Shown: positions 42,305-52,252, counted from the first letter of the stretch. The stretch: 64,000 nucleotides of DNA from Sphingomonas phyllosphaerae FA2 (GCF_000427645.1 NZ_KE386571.1:558001-622000), one strand, 5' to 3'. The notes: generated by a model not told the origin, from the sequence alone. Translations and numbers: made by a program.

Positions 42305-42625
42305 ATGATCCAGCCGGAATGGGGCACGAAGCGTACGTGCCCGAAATGCGCGACGCGTTTCTACGACCTCCAGAAGGACGAGCCCGTCACCTGCATCAAC
42401 TGCGGTTATGCATGGCAGCCGGAGCCGATCCTCAAGTCCAAGCAGCCGCTGCCGTTCGAGGCCGCCAAGCCCGACAAGGAGAAGGTCGACGCCGATCTGG
42501 CCGGTGACGACGAGGATCTGGACACTGGTGAAGACGAGGAGCCCTCGCCCGACGACGAGGTCGATCTCGGCGGCGATGACGATCTTGGCGTCGAAACCAG
42601 CAACGAAGACGACGAAAACAACTGA
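42305..42625 (+). CDS. FYDLN acid domain protein (TIGR02300)
   Basis: The 106-residue product starts with a zinc-ribbon-like segment (RTCPKCATRFYDLQKD and PVTCINCGYAWQPE) and ends in a strongly acidic, disordered tail. It belongs to a family restricted to alphaproteobacteria, of unknown role. The ATG at 42305 starts the family N-terminus MIQPEWGTKR. Confidence 0.93.
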   Translation: MIQPEWGTKRTCPKCATRFYDLQKDEPVTCINCGYAWQPEPILKSKQPLPFEAAKPDKEKVDADLAGDDEDLDTGEDEEPSPDDEVDLGGDDDLGVETSNEDDENN

Positions 42626-42709
42626 CCTTCCAAAAAGCTTGGCGAGTGGCGAAATTGCCGCTTGCCAAGCCGGCGGCCCCCGGCTAGTGGGCTGCCTCCC
42701 GGACGGAAT

Positions 42710-42785
42710 GGGGCCGTAGCTCAGCTGGGAGAGCGTCGCAATGGCATTGCGAAGGTCAGGGGTTCGATCCCCCTCGGCTCCACCA
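42710..42785 (+). tRNA. tRNA-Ala (anticodon GGC)
   Basis: A 76-base gene from GGGGCCG to CCA. The D-arm is AGCTCAGCTGGGAGAGC, the anticodon stem TCGCA/TGCGA encloses ATGGCAT with anticodon GGC, the T-arm is CAGGGGTTCGATCCCCCT. CCA is encoded. Confidence 0.97.
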
Positions 42786-42915
42786 TTTCCGTCCCGAACG
42801 GCGCTATAGCCGCTCGTTCCCCGAAATAATCTGTGCGCGCAAAAGCTGGCTGTTCTTTTACAGCGATTGCGGAGTGCCGTCTGACAAGCGCGCCCGCCCG
42901 CCGATCACTTCGGCA

Positions 42916-44727
42916 TCAGAACGCGTCCCAGTCGTTATCCTGCACCGCCAGTGCGGCATTGCCGACCGTTTGCGGCACCATCCGGCGTCGCATCATCGCG
43001 ACCGGAGCCGGCGCTGCCCTCACCGCCGTATCGGCCGCGCCGATGCGGAAGCGCGCAATCTGACGCGCCATTTCATCGGCATCGGAGGCGAGGCTGCGCG
43101 CGGCGGCGGTCGATTCCTCGACCATCGCGGCATTCTGCTGGGTCACGCCGTCCATTTCCGCGACCGCGGTGTTCACCTGCTGCAGCCCGGTTGCCTGTTG
43201 CTCGGCGGACGCAGCGATGTCGCCGACCAGCGAGTCGATCTCCGCAATCCGCTCGATGATCCGCGTGAGCGCCGCGCCGGTTTCGCCGACCAGCCGCACG
43301 CCTTCCTGCACCTGATCGCCCGAAGCGGTGATGCGCAGCTTCACGTCCTTCGCCGCGTCGGCCGACCGTTGCGCCAGCGCGCGCACTTCGGACGCCACGA
43401 CGGCGAAGCCCTTGCCCGCATCGCCCGCCCGCGCTGCCTCGACGCCGGCGTTGAGCGCGAGAAGGTTGGTCTGGAACGCGATGCCGTCGATGACCGAGAT
43501 GATCTCCGAAATCTCCGCCGAGGTCCGCTCGATCCCGCCCATCGCCTCCACGGCGTTGCGCACCACCACACCCGAGCGGCGCGCCTCGTCGCTGGCGCTG
43601 GCGACCGCGGCATTCGCGCGGTCGGCGCGTGCGGCGGTGCTGCGCACCGTGCTTGTGATCTCGTCCATCGCCGCGGCGGTTTCCTCGAGCGAGGCCGCCT
43701 GCTGCTCGGTGCGTTGCGACAGGTCGTCCGACGCCTGACGGATGTCGCTGGCGCCGTTGTTGATGCTGCTCGCGGATTGCACGACATGCGTCAGCGTCGA
43801 TTGCAGCGCCGCGACCGCATTGTTGAAATCGTCCTTGATGCGCGCGAACGGCCCGGTCAGATCCGCCTCGACGCGCGCGACCAGATCGCCCTCCGCCAAC
43901 CGCGTGAGCGCCGCGCCTAGCCCGTCGACGATCAACGTCGTCTGCGCTTCCTTGGCACGTTCCGCTGCGGTCAGCTGGTCGCGCAATGCCGCGGTCGCCT
44001 GCGCCAGTTGCCCCAGTTCGTCGCGACGCCCGGTCGCTGGGATCGCCGCGTCCATCTGCCCCGACGTCATGCGCTTGAGCACGTCGACCAGCGCGAGCAA
44101 TGGCGCGACGATGAAGCGCCGCATCAGAATGCCCGCGGCGATGACGACCGCGAAGGTCGTGATCGTAGTGATCGCCAGCAGGATGCGCGCGATCGCGGCG
44201 GCTTGGTCGGCGCGCGCGTTGACGGTGCGGACGTGCAATTCGATCGCGTCCGACAGGTGGCTCATCCCGCCTTCGAGCTTCTCGAACGCCGCCACGAACG
44301 TCGGCAGCAGCGTGGACGCGCGCGCCGGATCGTTCGCCGCCGCGGTCGCGATCTGCTGCGCGGTGGCGATATAGGCGTCGACCTGCGGCTGGATCTCTTG
44401 CGCCTGCGCCGAAACCTGCGGGGCGGCGGCGTCGATCCGGATCGTCTTGCGCAGCAGCGCGGTGTCCTCGTTCAGCGCCCTGCGATTTTCGGCGACGCTT
44501 AAGTCGCCGACGGTGGTGGCGCGCAGGATCGACAAGATGTCGCCGCGCACCGCATCGTGCATCATGTCCGCCGTCATGTGATTGCGCAGCAATGCGGAGG
44601 CGGCGCTGGCATCTGCGCGCGCATCGGACTGACGAGCGTTCGACCAGACGCTGGCGGCGCACGACAACACGACCAACAAGGCGATCGCGGTGATCGTGAT
44701 CGTCATCATCCGGTTTATCGACTGCAC
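42916..44727 (-). CDS. Methyl-accepting chemotaxis protein
   Basis: The 603-residue chemoreceptor has a first membrane span at about residues 8-28, a helical-bundle periplasmic domain, a second span near 185-205 (ILLAITTITTFAVVIAAGIL), a HAMP domain and the signalling hairpin (AFQTNLLALNAGVEAARAGD, then AGKGFAVVASEVRALAQRSA). The C-terminal NDWDAF suggests no CheR-tether of the NWETF kind, though it is similar in position. Monocistronic. Confidence 0.93.
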   Translation of the reverse strand: MQSINRMMTITITAIALLVVLSCAASVWSNARQSDARADASAASALLRNHMTADMMHDAVRGDILSILRATTVGDLSVAENRRALNEDTALLRKTIRIDAAAPQVSAQAQEIQPQVDAYIATAQQIATAAANDPARASTLLPTFVAAFEKLEGGMSHLSDAIELHVRTVNARADQAAAIARILLAITTITTFAVVIAAGILMRRFIVAPLLALVDVLKRMTSGQMDAAIPATGRRDELGQLAQATAALRDQLTAAERAKEAQTTLIVDGLGAALTRLAEGDLVARVEADLTGPFARIKDDFNNAVAALQSTLTHVVQSASSINNGASDIRQASDDLSQRTEQQAASLEETAAAMDEITSTVRSTAARADRANAAVASASDEARRSGVVVRNAVEAMGGIERTSAEISEIISVIDGIAFQTNLLALNAGVEAARAGDAGKGFAVVASEVRALAQRSADAAKDVKLRITASGDQVQEGVRLVGETGAALTRIIERIAEIDSLVGDIAASAEQQATGLQQVNTAVAEMDGVTQQNAAMVEESTAAARSLASDADEMARQIARFRIGAADTAVRAAPAPVAMMRRRMVPQTVGNAALAVQDNDWDAF

Positions 44728-44950
44728 CTGAACCCCCGCGCGGTGAACGAGCCGGGAGAATAGTCTTGCACATCATAATATCGGGTTAGCGCAACCGGGC
44801 TTGACAAGCAGGCGCACGACCCTGGCATTGTGGCGTGCCGGAAGACCATTTGCTGATCCCTGAAGCACATACGGGTGTATCACGGGTTTACCACGTCGCT
44901 GAACGGAGGCTCCACGATCGCACGTTATATGATGATTGATCGTCAACATC

Positions 44951-46165
44951 ATGGGTCGATCGCTCGTGACACCGAATCGGACGCGCATCGCGCTGGCCGT
45001 GCTGGCGCTGGCCGGCTGCCTGTTCGGGCAGCCCGCGCTGGCCCAGGAGGCCGCCCCTACCGATAATCCCTTCTCGCTCGACGTCACCTACAAGGCCGAC
45101 GTCACGGGCGTCGCGTCGGGCGGGGTGGCGCGGGGCGCGCGCTACCTCGACAATCTCGATGTGGTCGGCGAGGCGGATCTCGAGAAGGCGGCGGGCTGGA
45201 AGCAGACCCTCGCACACGTCTCGCTGCTCAACAATTTCGGCGGGCGGCCGAACGATCTGTCGGGGTCGATCCAGGGCATCGACAATATCGAAGTCGCAAA
45301 GACGCGGTTCAAACTGTACGAGGCGTGGGTCGAAAAAGGACTTGGCGCGCACCTCACGCTGCGTGCCGGCCTGTATGACGTCAACAGCGAATTCTATCAG
45401 AACGATGCGGCCGGCCTGCTGATCTCGCCGATGTTCGGCGTCGGATCGGAACTGGCCGCGACAGGCACGAACGGCCCGGCCATCTTCCCCTCTACCGCGC
45501 TGGCGCTTCGCCTGAAAGCTGTGACCGATCGCACCTATGCCTCGGTCGCGGTCATCAACGCGCGCGCCGGTACGCTGGGCGACGAACATGGCATCGACCT
45601 GTCCGGGCATGACGGCGCGCTGCTGATCGGCGAGGCGGGATGGACGGGCCGGGGCAAGCTGGCGATCGGTGCCTGGCATTACACGCGCAAGCAGCCGACG
45701 ATCATCCCGCCGGGACTGACGGCCACCGACGACCATCATTATTCGCAAGGGCTGTATTTGCTCGCCGAGCAAGGACTGGCGGGGAAGGACGAGGACGCGA
45801 GCCGCTATCTGGTCGGCTTCCTGCGCCTTGGCCTGTCGGATGGCACCACCACACCGTTCCACGGCGGTTGGCAGGGCGGAATGCTGCTCAAGCGCCCCCT
45901 CAAAAGCCGCCCGGCGAGCGCCTTCTCCATCGGCGCGGGCAGCGGGGTGTTGTCGCGCAACTACCGGCTGAGCAATCCCGCCGATCTGCCGCCGCTGCGC
46001 GACGCCGAAACGATCATCGAGGCGACCTATAGCGACGAGATCGTCAAGGGCGTGTCGGTGCAGCCCGACGTCCAATATGTCATCCATCCGTCGGCGGACC
46101 CGACGATCCGCAACGCGCTGGTGCTGGGCGTGCGGTTGACGATCGGCTGGTCGAACCACTCGTAA
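44951..46165 (+). CDS. Carbohydrate-selective porin, OprB family
   Basis: The 404-residue product has a signal peptide (ALAVLALAGCLFGQPALAQ) and an OprB-type beta-barrel: SLDVTYKADVTGVASGG, DLEKAAGWKQTLAHVSLLNN, LRAGLYDVNSEFYQ, and a C-terminal strand NALVLGVRLTIGW. It would let sugars across the outer membrane. ATG 44951 is preferred; an upstream in-frame ATG at 44936 is possible. Confidence 0.88.
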   Translation: MGRSLVTPNRTRIALAVLALAGCLFGQPALAQEAAPTDNPFSLDVTYKADVTGVASGGVARGARYLDNLDVVGEADLEKAAGWKQTLAHVSLLNNFGGRPNDLSGSIQGIDNIEVAKTRFKLYEAWVEKGLGAHLTLRAGLYDVNSEFYQNDAAGLLISPMFGVGSELAATGTNGPAIFPSTALALRLKAVTDRTYASVAVINARAGTLGDEHGIDLSGHDGALLIGEAGWTGRGKLAIGAWHYTRKQPTIIPPGLTATDDHHYSQGLYLLAEQGLAGKDEDASRYLVGFLRLGLSDGTTTPFHGGWQGGMLLKRPLKSRPASAFSIGAGSGVLSRNYRLSNPADLPPLRDAETIIEATYSDEIVKGVSVQPDVQYVIHPSADPTIRNALVLGVRLTIGWSNHS

Positions 46166-46364
46166 GGGAGATCGGCGTCCGGCGTGCCAAAGCGGACAGC
46201 CGTCGGCTCCCTATTCGTCGTCCCGGACTTGATCCGGGGCCCCGCTGTTCCTTCGACGGCGCGTCGGCGATCATACATTCGCGGTTGGCTCCGTCCGATC
46301 GAGGCCGCGCCACCTGCTTGGACAGGCTAGGCAAGACGAGGTGAGGCGATGCACCCCACATCCG

Positions 46365-46440
46365 TCATTGCGAGCGTAGCGAAGCAATCCAGCGCGTCCT
46401 GATCAACCCCGGATTGATTGCCTCGCAACGCTCGCGATGA
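46365..46440. repeat. Imperfect inverted repeat in the porin-rpsD gap
   Basis: The left arm TCATTGCGAGCGTAGCGAAG (46365 on) pairs with the reverse of TGCCTCGCAACGCTCGCGAT near 46418-46440. The gap 46166-46558 holds this element, a fragment (GGACTTGATCCGGGGCCCCG near 46226) resembling the repeat at 47719, and the rpsD terminator, but no gene. Confidence 0.75.
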
Positions 46441-46475
46441 TCGAGACGATCGCTGCGCTAATCAACCGACACGAC

Positions 46476-46519
46476 ACACGAAAAAGGGCGGCCCCGCCGG
46501 GGACCGCCCTTTTTCGTGT
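46476..46519 (-). terminator. Terminator of rpsD, usable in both directions
   Basis: A long perfect stem (ACACGAAAAAGGGCGGtCCCC/GGGG) with A- and T-tracts on both sides lies 40 bases after the rpsD stop and after the convergent porin gene, so it can end transcripts from either side. Confidence 0.88.
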
Positions 46520-46558
46520 CCGGTCTCCGGCGGCATCGCTGCCACCGGAGAAATCCGA

Positions 46559-47173
46559 TCAGCGCGAGTAGAACTCGACGACCAGATTCGGCTCCATCTT
46601 CACCGGATAGGGCACTTCGTCCAGCGTCGGCACGCGGACCAGCGTCACCTTGGTGTTGCCGTCCTGCGCGACATAATCGGGCACTTCGCGCTCGGCGAGG
46701 TTCTGCGCTTCCATCACCAGCGCCATTTCCTGCGCCTTGGTGCCCAGCGAGATCTCGTCGTTGATCGAGCAGCGACGCGACGCGACATTGCACTTCACGC
46801 CGTTGACGCGGATGTGGCCGTGGCTGACCAGCTGACGCGCGGCCCAGATCGTCGGCGCGAACTTGGCGCGATACACGATCGCATCGAGGCGGCGCTCGAG
46901 CAGGCCGATCAGGTTCTGCGAGGTGTCGCCCTTCATGCGCGACGCTTCGTCATAGGCGTGACGGAACTGCTTCTCGGTCACGTCGCCGTAATAGCCCTTG
47001 AGCTTCTGCTTGGCGCGCAGCTGGATGCCGAAGTCCGACACCTTGCCCTTGCGGCGCTGACCGTGCTGGCCGGGGCCGTACTCGCGCTTGTTGACCGGGC
47101 TCTTCGGACGGCCCCAGATGTTCTCGCCGAGACGACGGTCGAGCTTGTACTTGGCGCTATGGCGCTTCGACAT
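46559..47173 (-). CDS. rpsD: 30S ribosomal protein S4
   Basis: The 204-residue product is S4: [20 protein letters not shown] at the N-terminus, [20 protein letters not shown], and the S4 RNA-binding domain [20 protein letters not shown] with [12 protein letters not shown]. It nucleates 30S assembly. Here it stands alone, not in the alpha operon, as is usual in alphaproteobacteria. Confidence 0.98.
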   Translation of the reverse strand: MSKRHSAKYKLDRRLGENIWGRPKSPVNKREYGPGQHGQRRKGKVSDFGIQLRAKQKLKGYYGDVTEKQFRHAYDEASRMKGDTSQNLIGLLERRLDAIVYRAKFAPTIWAARQLVSHGHIRVNGVKCNVASRRCSINDEISLGTKAQEMALVMEAQNLAEREVPDYVAQDGNTKVTLVRVPTLDEVPYPVKMEPNLVVEFYSR

Positions 47174-47393
47174 GTAATTACCTTTGCAATAGGCGAATGA
47201 CGTTTTCCGCCTTCCTGATCCGAACTCGTTCGGGGAGGGCAGGGTTGTTCCCGGTCTCGCGCCACACCCCGGATCGAGGTGCAGGCCCGCCGCTTCACCG
47301 GGATGCGGGGGCGATTGCGAAGCGGCGCGCCTAGCCGGGCAGGGCGCGCAAGTCAAGCTGGACAGACGCCGCGCCGGTCGCCAAGCAGCGCGC

Positions 47394-47696
47394 ATGAGCG
47401 AGATCCTGCCCGGCCAGCATTGCACCACGATGAGCGACGTCCGCGCCGGCGTCGACGCGCTCGACCGCGAACTCGTGGCGCTGCTGCGGCGGCGGTTCGA
47501 CTATATGGACGCCGCCGCGCGCATCAAGCCCGAGCGCGGCGCGGTGCGCGACGAGGCACGCAAGGCGCAGGTAATCGCGCAGGCGCGTGATGAGGCCGAG
47601 CGGCTGCGCCTACCCGGCGATGCGATCGCGGCGATGTGGGAAACGCTGGTCGAGGCGTCGATCGCGTATGAACTCGCGGCCTTCGACGCACGCTGA
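47394..47696 (+). CDS. Chorismate mutase, AroQ type
   Basis: The 100-residue all-helical product has the AroQ pattern: [40 protein letters not shown] and the C-terminal [17 protein letters not shown]. It resembles the PchB/isochorismate pyruvate lyase branch as well, so either chorismate mutase or isochorismate lyase activity is possible; no siderophore genes are near. Confidence 0.85.
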   Translation: MSEILPGQHCTTMSDVRAGVDALDRELVALLRRRFDYMDAAARIKPERGAVRDEARKAQVIAQARDEAERLRLPGDAIAAMWETLVEASIAYELAAFDAR

Positions 47697-47718
47697 GCAG
47701 AAGAGTCGCCGACATAGC

Positions 47719-47967
47719 GTCGCCCCGGACTTGATCGAGGCCTCTGCGAAAGTCCCCTTCTTGTACCCCGGCGAAGGCCGGGGCCCAGTTGGGGAGGCTT
47801 GTAACTGACTGAAACACCTTCCCAACTGGACCCCGGCCTCTGCCGGGGAACGGCTTATGAAGGATATGGTCCGCACTTTCGCAGAGGTCTCGACTTGATC
47901 CGGGGCTCCGCTTCTTCCTTGCGGCCCGCAACGTTGAGGCTGGGCCCCGGATCACGTCGGGGGCGAC
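47719..47967. repeat. 250-bp nested inverted repeat (cruciform-like)
   Basis: Outer arms GTCGCCCCGGACTTGATC and its near complement (47949-47967), middle arms CCTCTGCGAAAGT and ACTTTCGCAGAGG, and inner arms CCCCGGCGAAGGCCGGGGCC and CCCCGGCCTCTGCCGGGG nest around a short loop. The 316-base gap 47697-48013 holds nothing else. Confidence 0.85.
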
Positions 47968-48013
47968 AACATCTGGCTGATGGTCGGGCACTACCGCTAC
48001 GTGGCGTGGGGCC

Positions 48014-48751
48014 TCACACCTTCGCGGCGTAGATCATCCGCCCCGGCCCGAGCCGCTCGAACACTTCGGTCAGTTCGTTCTCGCCGACCGCGAAACAACC
48101 CTGACTACGCCCCAGCATCCCGCGCTCGCGGATCATGTCCGGGTTGGCGTACCAGGCCGCATGGACGACGATCGCACGATCCAGCGCATTGTTGTTGGTC
48201 GCGTCCAGCCCGAGCAGCCGCTGCGAGCGTCCGTGCTTGCCGACATAATAATCGGCGGTCGCGAACGCGCCTTCGCACGACGCATTGGAGCCGTTGGCGT
48301 TCGAGAACCGCTGGAGATAGCCGGTGTGCGCCGGGTCGGAGCCGCTGCCGTGCGCGACCAGCTTCGACACGGTGCGCCCGTCCTCCAGATTGATCAGGTG
48401 GAAGCGCGGCTCGCTCGACCCGGTCGAGAAATCCGCCACCGCGATCCGGTCGCGCTTGGCGATGCGGCTGCCATGCTGCTCGAGCGCCGCCAGCGCGCGC
48501 TTCAGCAGCCGCGGGTTGACGCCCGGTGCATCGATCGCGGGCGGCACCGTCGCGCTCGCCACCGCAGGCTGCGTGACCGGCGTCGCCGACGGATGGAAGA
48601 AATCGTCCGGGATCAGCGATTCAGGCGCGCTGCGGCGTGCACGGTCGCGCATGCCGGCCGAGACCGCTCCCGGGATCATCAAGGCGCCGACGAACAACCC
48701 GCCGGTCTTCAGCAAAGCACGACGCGACGCGACCGTATCCTGCGAATGCAT
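48014..48751 (-). CDS. Murein L,D-transpeptidase catalytic domain family protein (YkuD_2 type)
   Basis: The 245-residue product has a twin-arginine-like export signal (SRRALLKTGGLFVGALMIPG) and a C-terminal catalytic domain with HAAWYANPDMIRERGMLGRSQGCF, where Ser-x-Gly-Cys holds the expected active cysteine. Other marks are FHLINLEDGRTVSKLVAHG and SDPAHTGYLQRFSN. It probably acts on cell wall cross-links in the periplasm. ATG 48751 or 48754. Confidence 0.88.
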   Translation of the reverse strand: MHSQDTVASRRALLKTGGLFVGALMIPGAVSAGMRDRARRSAPESLIPDDFFHPSATPVTQPAVASATVPPAIDAPGVNPRLLKRALAALEQHGSRIAKRDRIAVADFSTGSSEPRFHLINLEDGRTVSKLVAHGSGSDPAHTGYLQRFSNANGSNASCEGAFATADYYVGKHGRSQRLLGLDATNNNALDRAIVVHAAWYANPDMIRERGMLGRSQGCFAVGENELTEVFERLGPGRMIYAAKV

Positions 48752-48978
48752 CATGAGTAACGTAAATCCCCAACCCAATGCCGGCCCCAATCAGGGCGAT
48801 GTAGCATGGAACGAGTTAATTATCGTCAACGTTAACCGCTGTTTGTACCCGGCAGGAGCGCATTTGCCGCAGATGTCGAACGCTTCGTCGCCCGGCACCG
48901 AAACGGTTTCGCTGCGTTGATTGATCGTCGGGCGCCGGATGAGCCGGCCGCCACAACGAAAGTCCGAAGGCCACCGCC

Positions 48979-49554
48979 ATGCGCCGAATCGCTCCGTTTC
49001 TTCTCGCCGCGCTGTTGACGACCGGCATCGCCGCGCCGGCACATGCCGATGGCGCGGAGGCGCTGGCGATCACCGAGGCGGCGGCGACCCTGCCGCCCAA
49101 TCGCTTCGTCTGGACGCCGGCGGCGGACGGGCCGGGGCGGGTCAGCGTGCTGATCTCGATCCCCGATCAGCGCGCCTATGTGTTCCGCGGACAGCAGCTC
49201 GTCGCCGCCTCGTCGGTATCGACCGGCTCCGACGATCGCCCGACCCCGACCGGCACTTTCACGATCCTGCAGAAGAAGGCGCAGCATCGCTCGAACCTGT
49301 ACGACGATGCGCCGATGCCGTTCATGCAGCGGCTGACATGGGACGGCGTCGCGCTGCATGCCGGGCGCAACCCCGGCTTTCCGGCGTCGCACGGCTGTAT
49401 CCGGTTGCCGACCGCGTTCGCGAAGAAGCTGTTCACCGTGACGCAGGTCGGCGCGACCGTCGAGGTCACCGACGAGGCCTATGTCGCCGGGGCGTTCCTC
49501 CCGAGCGGCGATGCGGAGGACACCGCCCGCGCCAACGATTATGCCAGCCGCTAG
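48979..49554 (+). CDS. L,D-transpeptidase (YkuD family)
   Basis: The 191-residue product has a signal peptide (FLLAALLTTGIAAPAHA) and a YkuD domain: VSVLISIPDQRAYVFRGQQL, STGSDDRPTPTGTFTI and the catalytic HAGRNPGFPASHGCIRLP. Such enzymes form 3-3 cross-links or attach proteins to murein. It is divergent from the YkuD_2-type gene. Confidence 0.93.
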   Translation: MRRIAPFLLAALLTTGIAAPAHADGAEALAITEAAATLPPNRFVWTPAADGPGRVSVLISIPDQRAYVFRGQQLVAASSVSTGSDDRPTPTGTFTILQKKAQHRSNLYDDAPMPFMQRLTWDGVALHAGRNPGFPASHGCIRLPTAFAKKLFTVTQVGATVEVTDEAYVAGAFLPSGDAEDTARANDYASR

Positions 49555-49558
49555 GCGG

Positions 49559-50338
49559 TCACCGGCGCAGCCACGTCCATAACGGGTTGGCCGGGTCCGA
49601 TAGCAATTTGATCGTCAGCGCTATCGACATGACGACCAGCAGCAACCGGACTCCCTTGCCGCCGAAGCGCAGCGCGGCCCACGCGCCGCACTGATTGCCC
49701 GCGACGTTCGCCGCGGCCATCGCGCCGCCCAGCAGCCACAGCACCTTGCCGCCCGCGATCATTGCGGCAAGCGCGGCGATGTTCGTCGCGAGGTTGAGGA
49801 ACTTGGTATTGGCGATGGCGCGCACCAGACCGAGCCCACCCAGCGCGACCAGTGCGGTGGTCAGGAACGATCCGGTCCCGGGCCCGAAAAAGCCGTCATA
49901 AAATCCTAGCAACGTGGTCACCCCGGTCAGCCCGGCGCGTCCCAGCCGCGCATGACGATCGGTCTCGCTCATCGGCGGTGAGAGCAGGAAATAGAGCGCC
50001 ATCGCGATCAACAGCACGGGCACGAAGGCGGCGAGGAAGCGCGGATCGACATGCTGCACCGCCACCGCGCCGGCCACGGAACCCCCAAATGCGCCCACCG
50101 CGGGCAAAAAGAAGCGGCGCAAATCGACATGCCCGGCGCGCCAGAAGGTCAGAAACGCGGACCCGGTCCCCACCGCACTCTGCAACTTATTGGTCGCCAA
50201 CGCAGAAACTGGCGGGACGCCCGCCGCGAGCAGCGCCGGGATCGTCAGCAACCCGCCACCGCCCGCCAGCGCATCGATCGCGCCTGCGACAAACGCGACC
50301 AGAACGAGGAAGGCGAAGATGTCGGGGGCCAGGTGCAT
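49559..50338 (-). CDS. Sulfite exporter TauE/SafE family permease (TSUP)
   Basis: The 259-residue product has about eight membrane spans and the TSUP signatures GAIDALAGGGGLLTIPALLA near the N-terminus, SALATNKLQSAVGTGSAFLT and LLGFYDGFFGPGTGSFLTTA. It would carry small organosulfur or carboxylate anions. It is convergent with the transpeptidase gene and divergent from the sirtuin gene. Confidence 0.94.
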   Translation of the reverse strand: MHLAPDIFAFLVLVAFVAGAIDALAGGGGLLTIPALLAAGVPPVSALATNKLQSAVGTGSAFLTFWRAGHVDLRRFFLPAVGAFGGSVAGAVAVQHVDPRFLAAFVPVLLIAMALYFLLSPPMSETDRHARLGRAGLTGVTTLLGFYDGFFGPGTGSFLTTALVALGGLGLVRAIANTKFLNLATNIAALAAMIAGGKVLWLLGGAMAAANVAGNQCGAWAALRFGGKGVRLLLVVMSIALTIKLLSDPANPLWTWLRR

Positions 50339-50391
50339 CGCCGCCGCCTATGCGGCTTTGCCGCGCATCGCCAGCCCGCTAGGCTAGGGTC

Positions 50392-51093
50392 ATGAGGAAC
50401 ATCGTTATTCTCACCGGCGCGGGCATCTCCGCCGAAAGCGGTATCGCTACCTTCCGCGGGCCGGGCGGGCTGTGGGAAGGGCACCGGGTTGAGGATGTGT
50501 GCACGCCCGAGGCGCTCACGCGCGACGCGGCGCTGGTCCACCGCTTCTACGATCTGCGGCGCGCGGCGCTGTCCACCGTCACGCCCAATCGCGCGCATGA
50601 GGCGCTGGCGCGGCTCGATCGCGAGTGGACGGGTAAATTGTTGATCGTGACGCAGAACGTCGACGATCTGCACGAGCGCGCCGGGGCGCGGCGGATGCTG
50701 CACATGCACGGCGAATTGCGCTCGGCGCTCTGCGCGGCGTGTGAAGCGCGCCTTCCTTGGAGCGACGCGCTGCCGCCGGGCACCGTCTGTCCGGCATGCG
50801 GGGCTGCAGCGTTGCGCCCGGACATCGTCTTCTTCGGCGAAATGCCGTACCAGATGGAGCGGATCGACGAGGCCTTGTCGTGCGCCGATCTGTTCGTGTC
50901 GATCGGGACCTCAGGTGCGGTCTACCCGGCGGCGGGATTCGTTCAGCTGGCGCGGCAGTACGGTGCGGCGACGCTGGAGCTGAACCTCGATCCGTCGGAT
51001 GGCAGCGCATGGTTCGACGAGACGCGGCTCGGACCGGCCGGCACGCTGGTGCCGGCGTGGGTCGACGAAATGCTGTCAGCAAACCGGACCTGA
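50392..51093 (+). CDS. cobB: NAD-dependent protein deacylase (Sir2/CobB)
   Basis: The 233-residue sirtuin removes acyl groups from lysines with NAD. Motifs are LTGAGISAESGIATFRGPGG, TQNVDDLHERAGARRMLHMH with the catalytic His, two CxxC zinc pairs (CAAC and CPAC) and PDIVFFGEMP. Class III type short sirtuin. Confidence 0.95.
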   Translation: MRNIVILTGAGISAESGIATFRGPGGLWEGHRVEDVCTPEALTRDAALVHRFYDLRRAALSTVTPNRAHEALARLDREWTGKLLIVTQNVDDLHERAGARRMLHMHGELRSALCAACEARLPWSDALPPGTVCPACGAAALRPDIVFFGEMPYQMERIDEALSCADLFVSIGTSGAVYPAAGFVQLARQYGAATLELNLDPSDGSAWFDETRLGPAGTLVPAWVDEMLSANRT

Positions 51094-51163
51094 TCCGGCA
51101 CCCCGTTTCCCGCCGGTGTTCGGCGGGAGGCGGAGCATCGTATTCAATTCGGAGCGATGACAG

Positions 51164-52252
51164 TTACTTCGCCGCGCCGCGTCCGCGCCGTTCGCCGCGG
51201 CGTTCCTTGCGCACCGTCTTGGCATGTGCCCGCGCGCGCGCCTTCTTTTCCTCGCGGGTCGGGGGCAGCTTGACGTCGAGCGGCATCATGTCGCCCGCCA
51301 TCACCTCGAACCCGAGGCTCGCGAGGCTTTCGCTGAAGTGCGTCGGCAGCTCCGCGGTAACATCGATCTCGCCACCATCGGGGTGATCGACGCGGATGCG
51401 ACGCGCATGGAGGTGCATTTTACGACTGATATTCCCGGTCAGGAACGCCGCGGGACCACCATATTTGCCATCCCCGACGATCGGGTGCCCGATGGCGGCC
51501 ATATGGACGCGCAACTGGTGTGTGCGCCCGGTGAACGGCTGCAGCTCGACCCAGCAGGCGCGATTCCCGGCGCGCTCGATCACGCGGTACCGGGTGCGGG
51601 CGGGCTGGCCGTTCTCTTCGTCGACGTGCATCTTCTCGCCGCCGGTGCCCGGTTGCTTGGCGATCGGCAGCTCGATCATCCCGTCGTCGATCGACGGCAC
51701 GTCCACCACCAGCGCCCAATAGACCTTCTTGGCGGTACGGCTGGAGAAGCTCTTGGCGAAGGCCGCGGCGGCACGCGCGCTGCGCGCCACCAGCAGCGCC
51801 CCCGACGTGTCCTTGTCGAGCCGGTGGACCAGCTTCGGCCGCCCCTCCGCCTCATACTGAAGCGCGTCGAGCAGCCCGTCGACATGCTGGACGGTCTTGG
51901 TGCCGCCCTGCGTCGCGAGGCCCGGCGGCTTGTTGAGCACCAAGGCGGCGGCGTCCTTGTGGATCACCATTTCGCGCGCGAACGCCGCCTCGTCCTCGCT
52001 GAGCGGCGGGCGCTCGCGCTTCGGGCGTTCCTCGGCGCGCTCGGGCTCGGGCGGGGGCACGCGCAGCACCTGACCGGCCTGGATGCGGTCGCCAGGGCCG
52101 ACCCGCGCGCCATCGACGCGCAACTGCCCGGTGCGTGCCCATTTGGCGACGGTGGTGAAGCTGGTGTCGGGCAGGTGCCGCTTGAACCAGCGATCGACGC
52201 GAATGCCGTCGTCGTCATAGCCGACGGTGAACTGGCGGATGGCGTCGCTCAT
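51164..52252 (-). CDS. RluA-family pseudouridine synthase
   Basis: The 362-residue product has an S4 domain (IRVDRWFKRHLPDTSF, KWARTGQLRVDG) and the RluA catalytic motif VHRLDKDTSGALLVARSARA with the active Asp, followed by HQLRVHMAAIGHPIVGDGKY. The C-terminus is basic (REEKKARARAHAKTVRKERR). It most resembles RluC/RluD types acting on 23S rRNA; substrate not certain. Overlaps crcB by four bases. Confidence 0.94.
   Translation of the reverse strand: MSDAIRQFTVGYDDDGIRVDRWFKRHLPDTSFTTVAKWARTGQLRVDGARVGPGDRIQAGQVLRVPPPEPERAEERPKRERPPLSEDEAAFAREMVIHKDAAALVLNKPPGLATQGGTKTVQHVDGLLDALQYEAEGRPKLVHRLDKDTSGALLVARSARAAAAFAKSFSSRTAKKVYWALVVDVPSIDDGMIELPIAKQPGTGGEKMHVDEENGQPARTRYRVIERAGNRACWVELQPFTGRTHQLRVHMAAIGHPIVGDGKYGGPAAFLTGNISRKMHLHARRIRVDHPDGGEIDVTAELPTHFSESLASLGFEVMAGDMMPLDVKLPPTREEKKARARAHAKTVRKERRGERRGRGAAK

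Noticed and set aside
43073..44776. 567-codon minus-strand frame overlapping the chemoreceptor in another frame
   Set aside because: Arg/Gly-rich shadow; the chemoreceptor frame carries the full MCP architecture.
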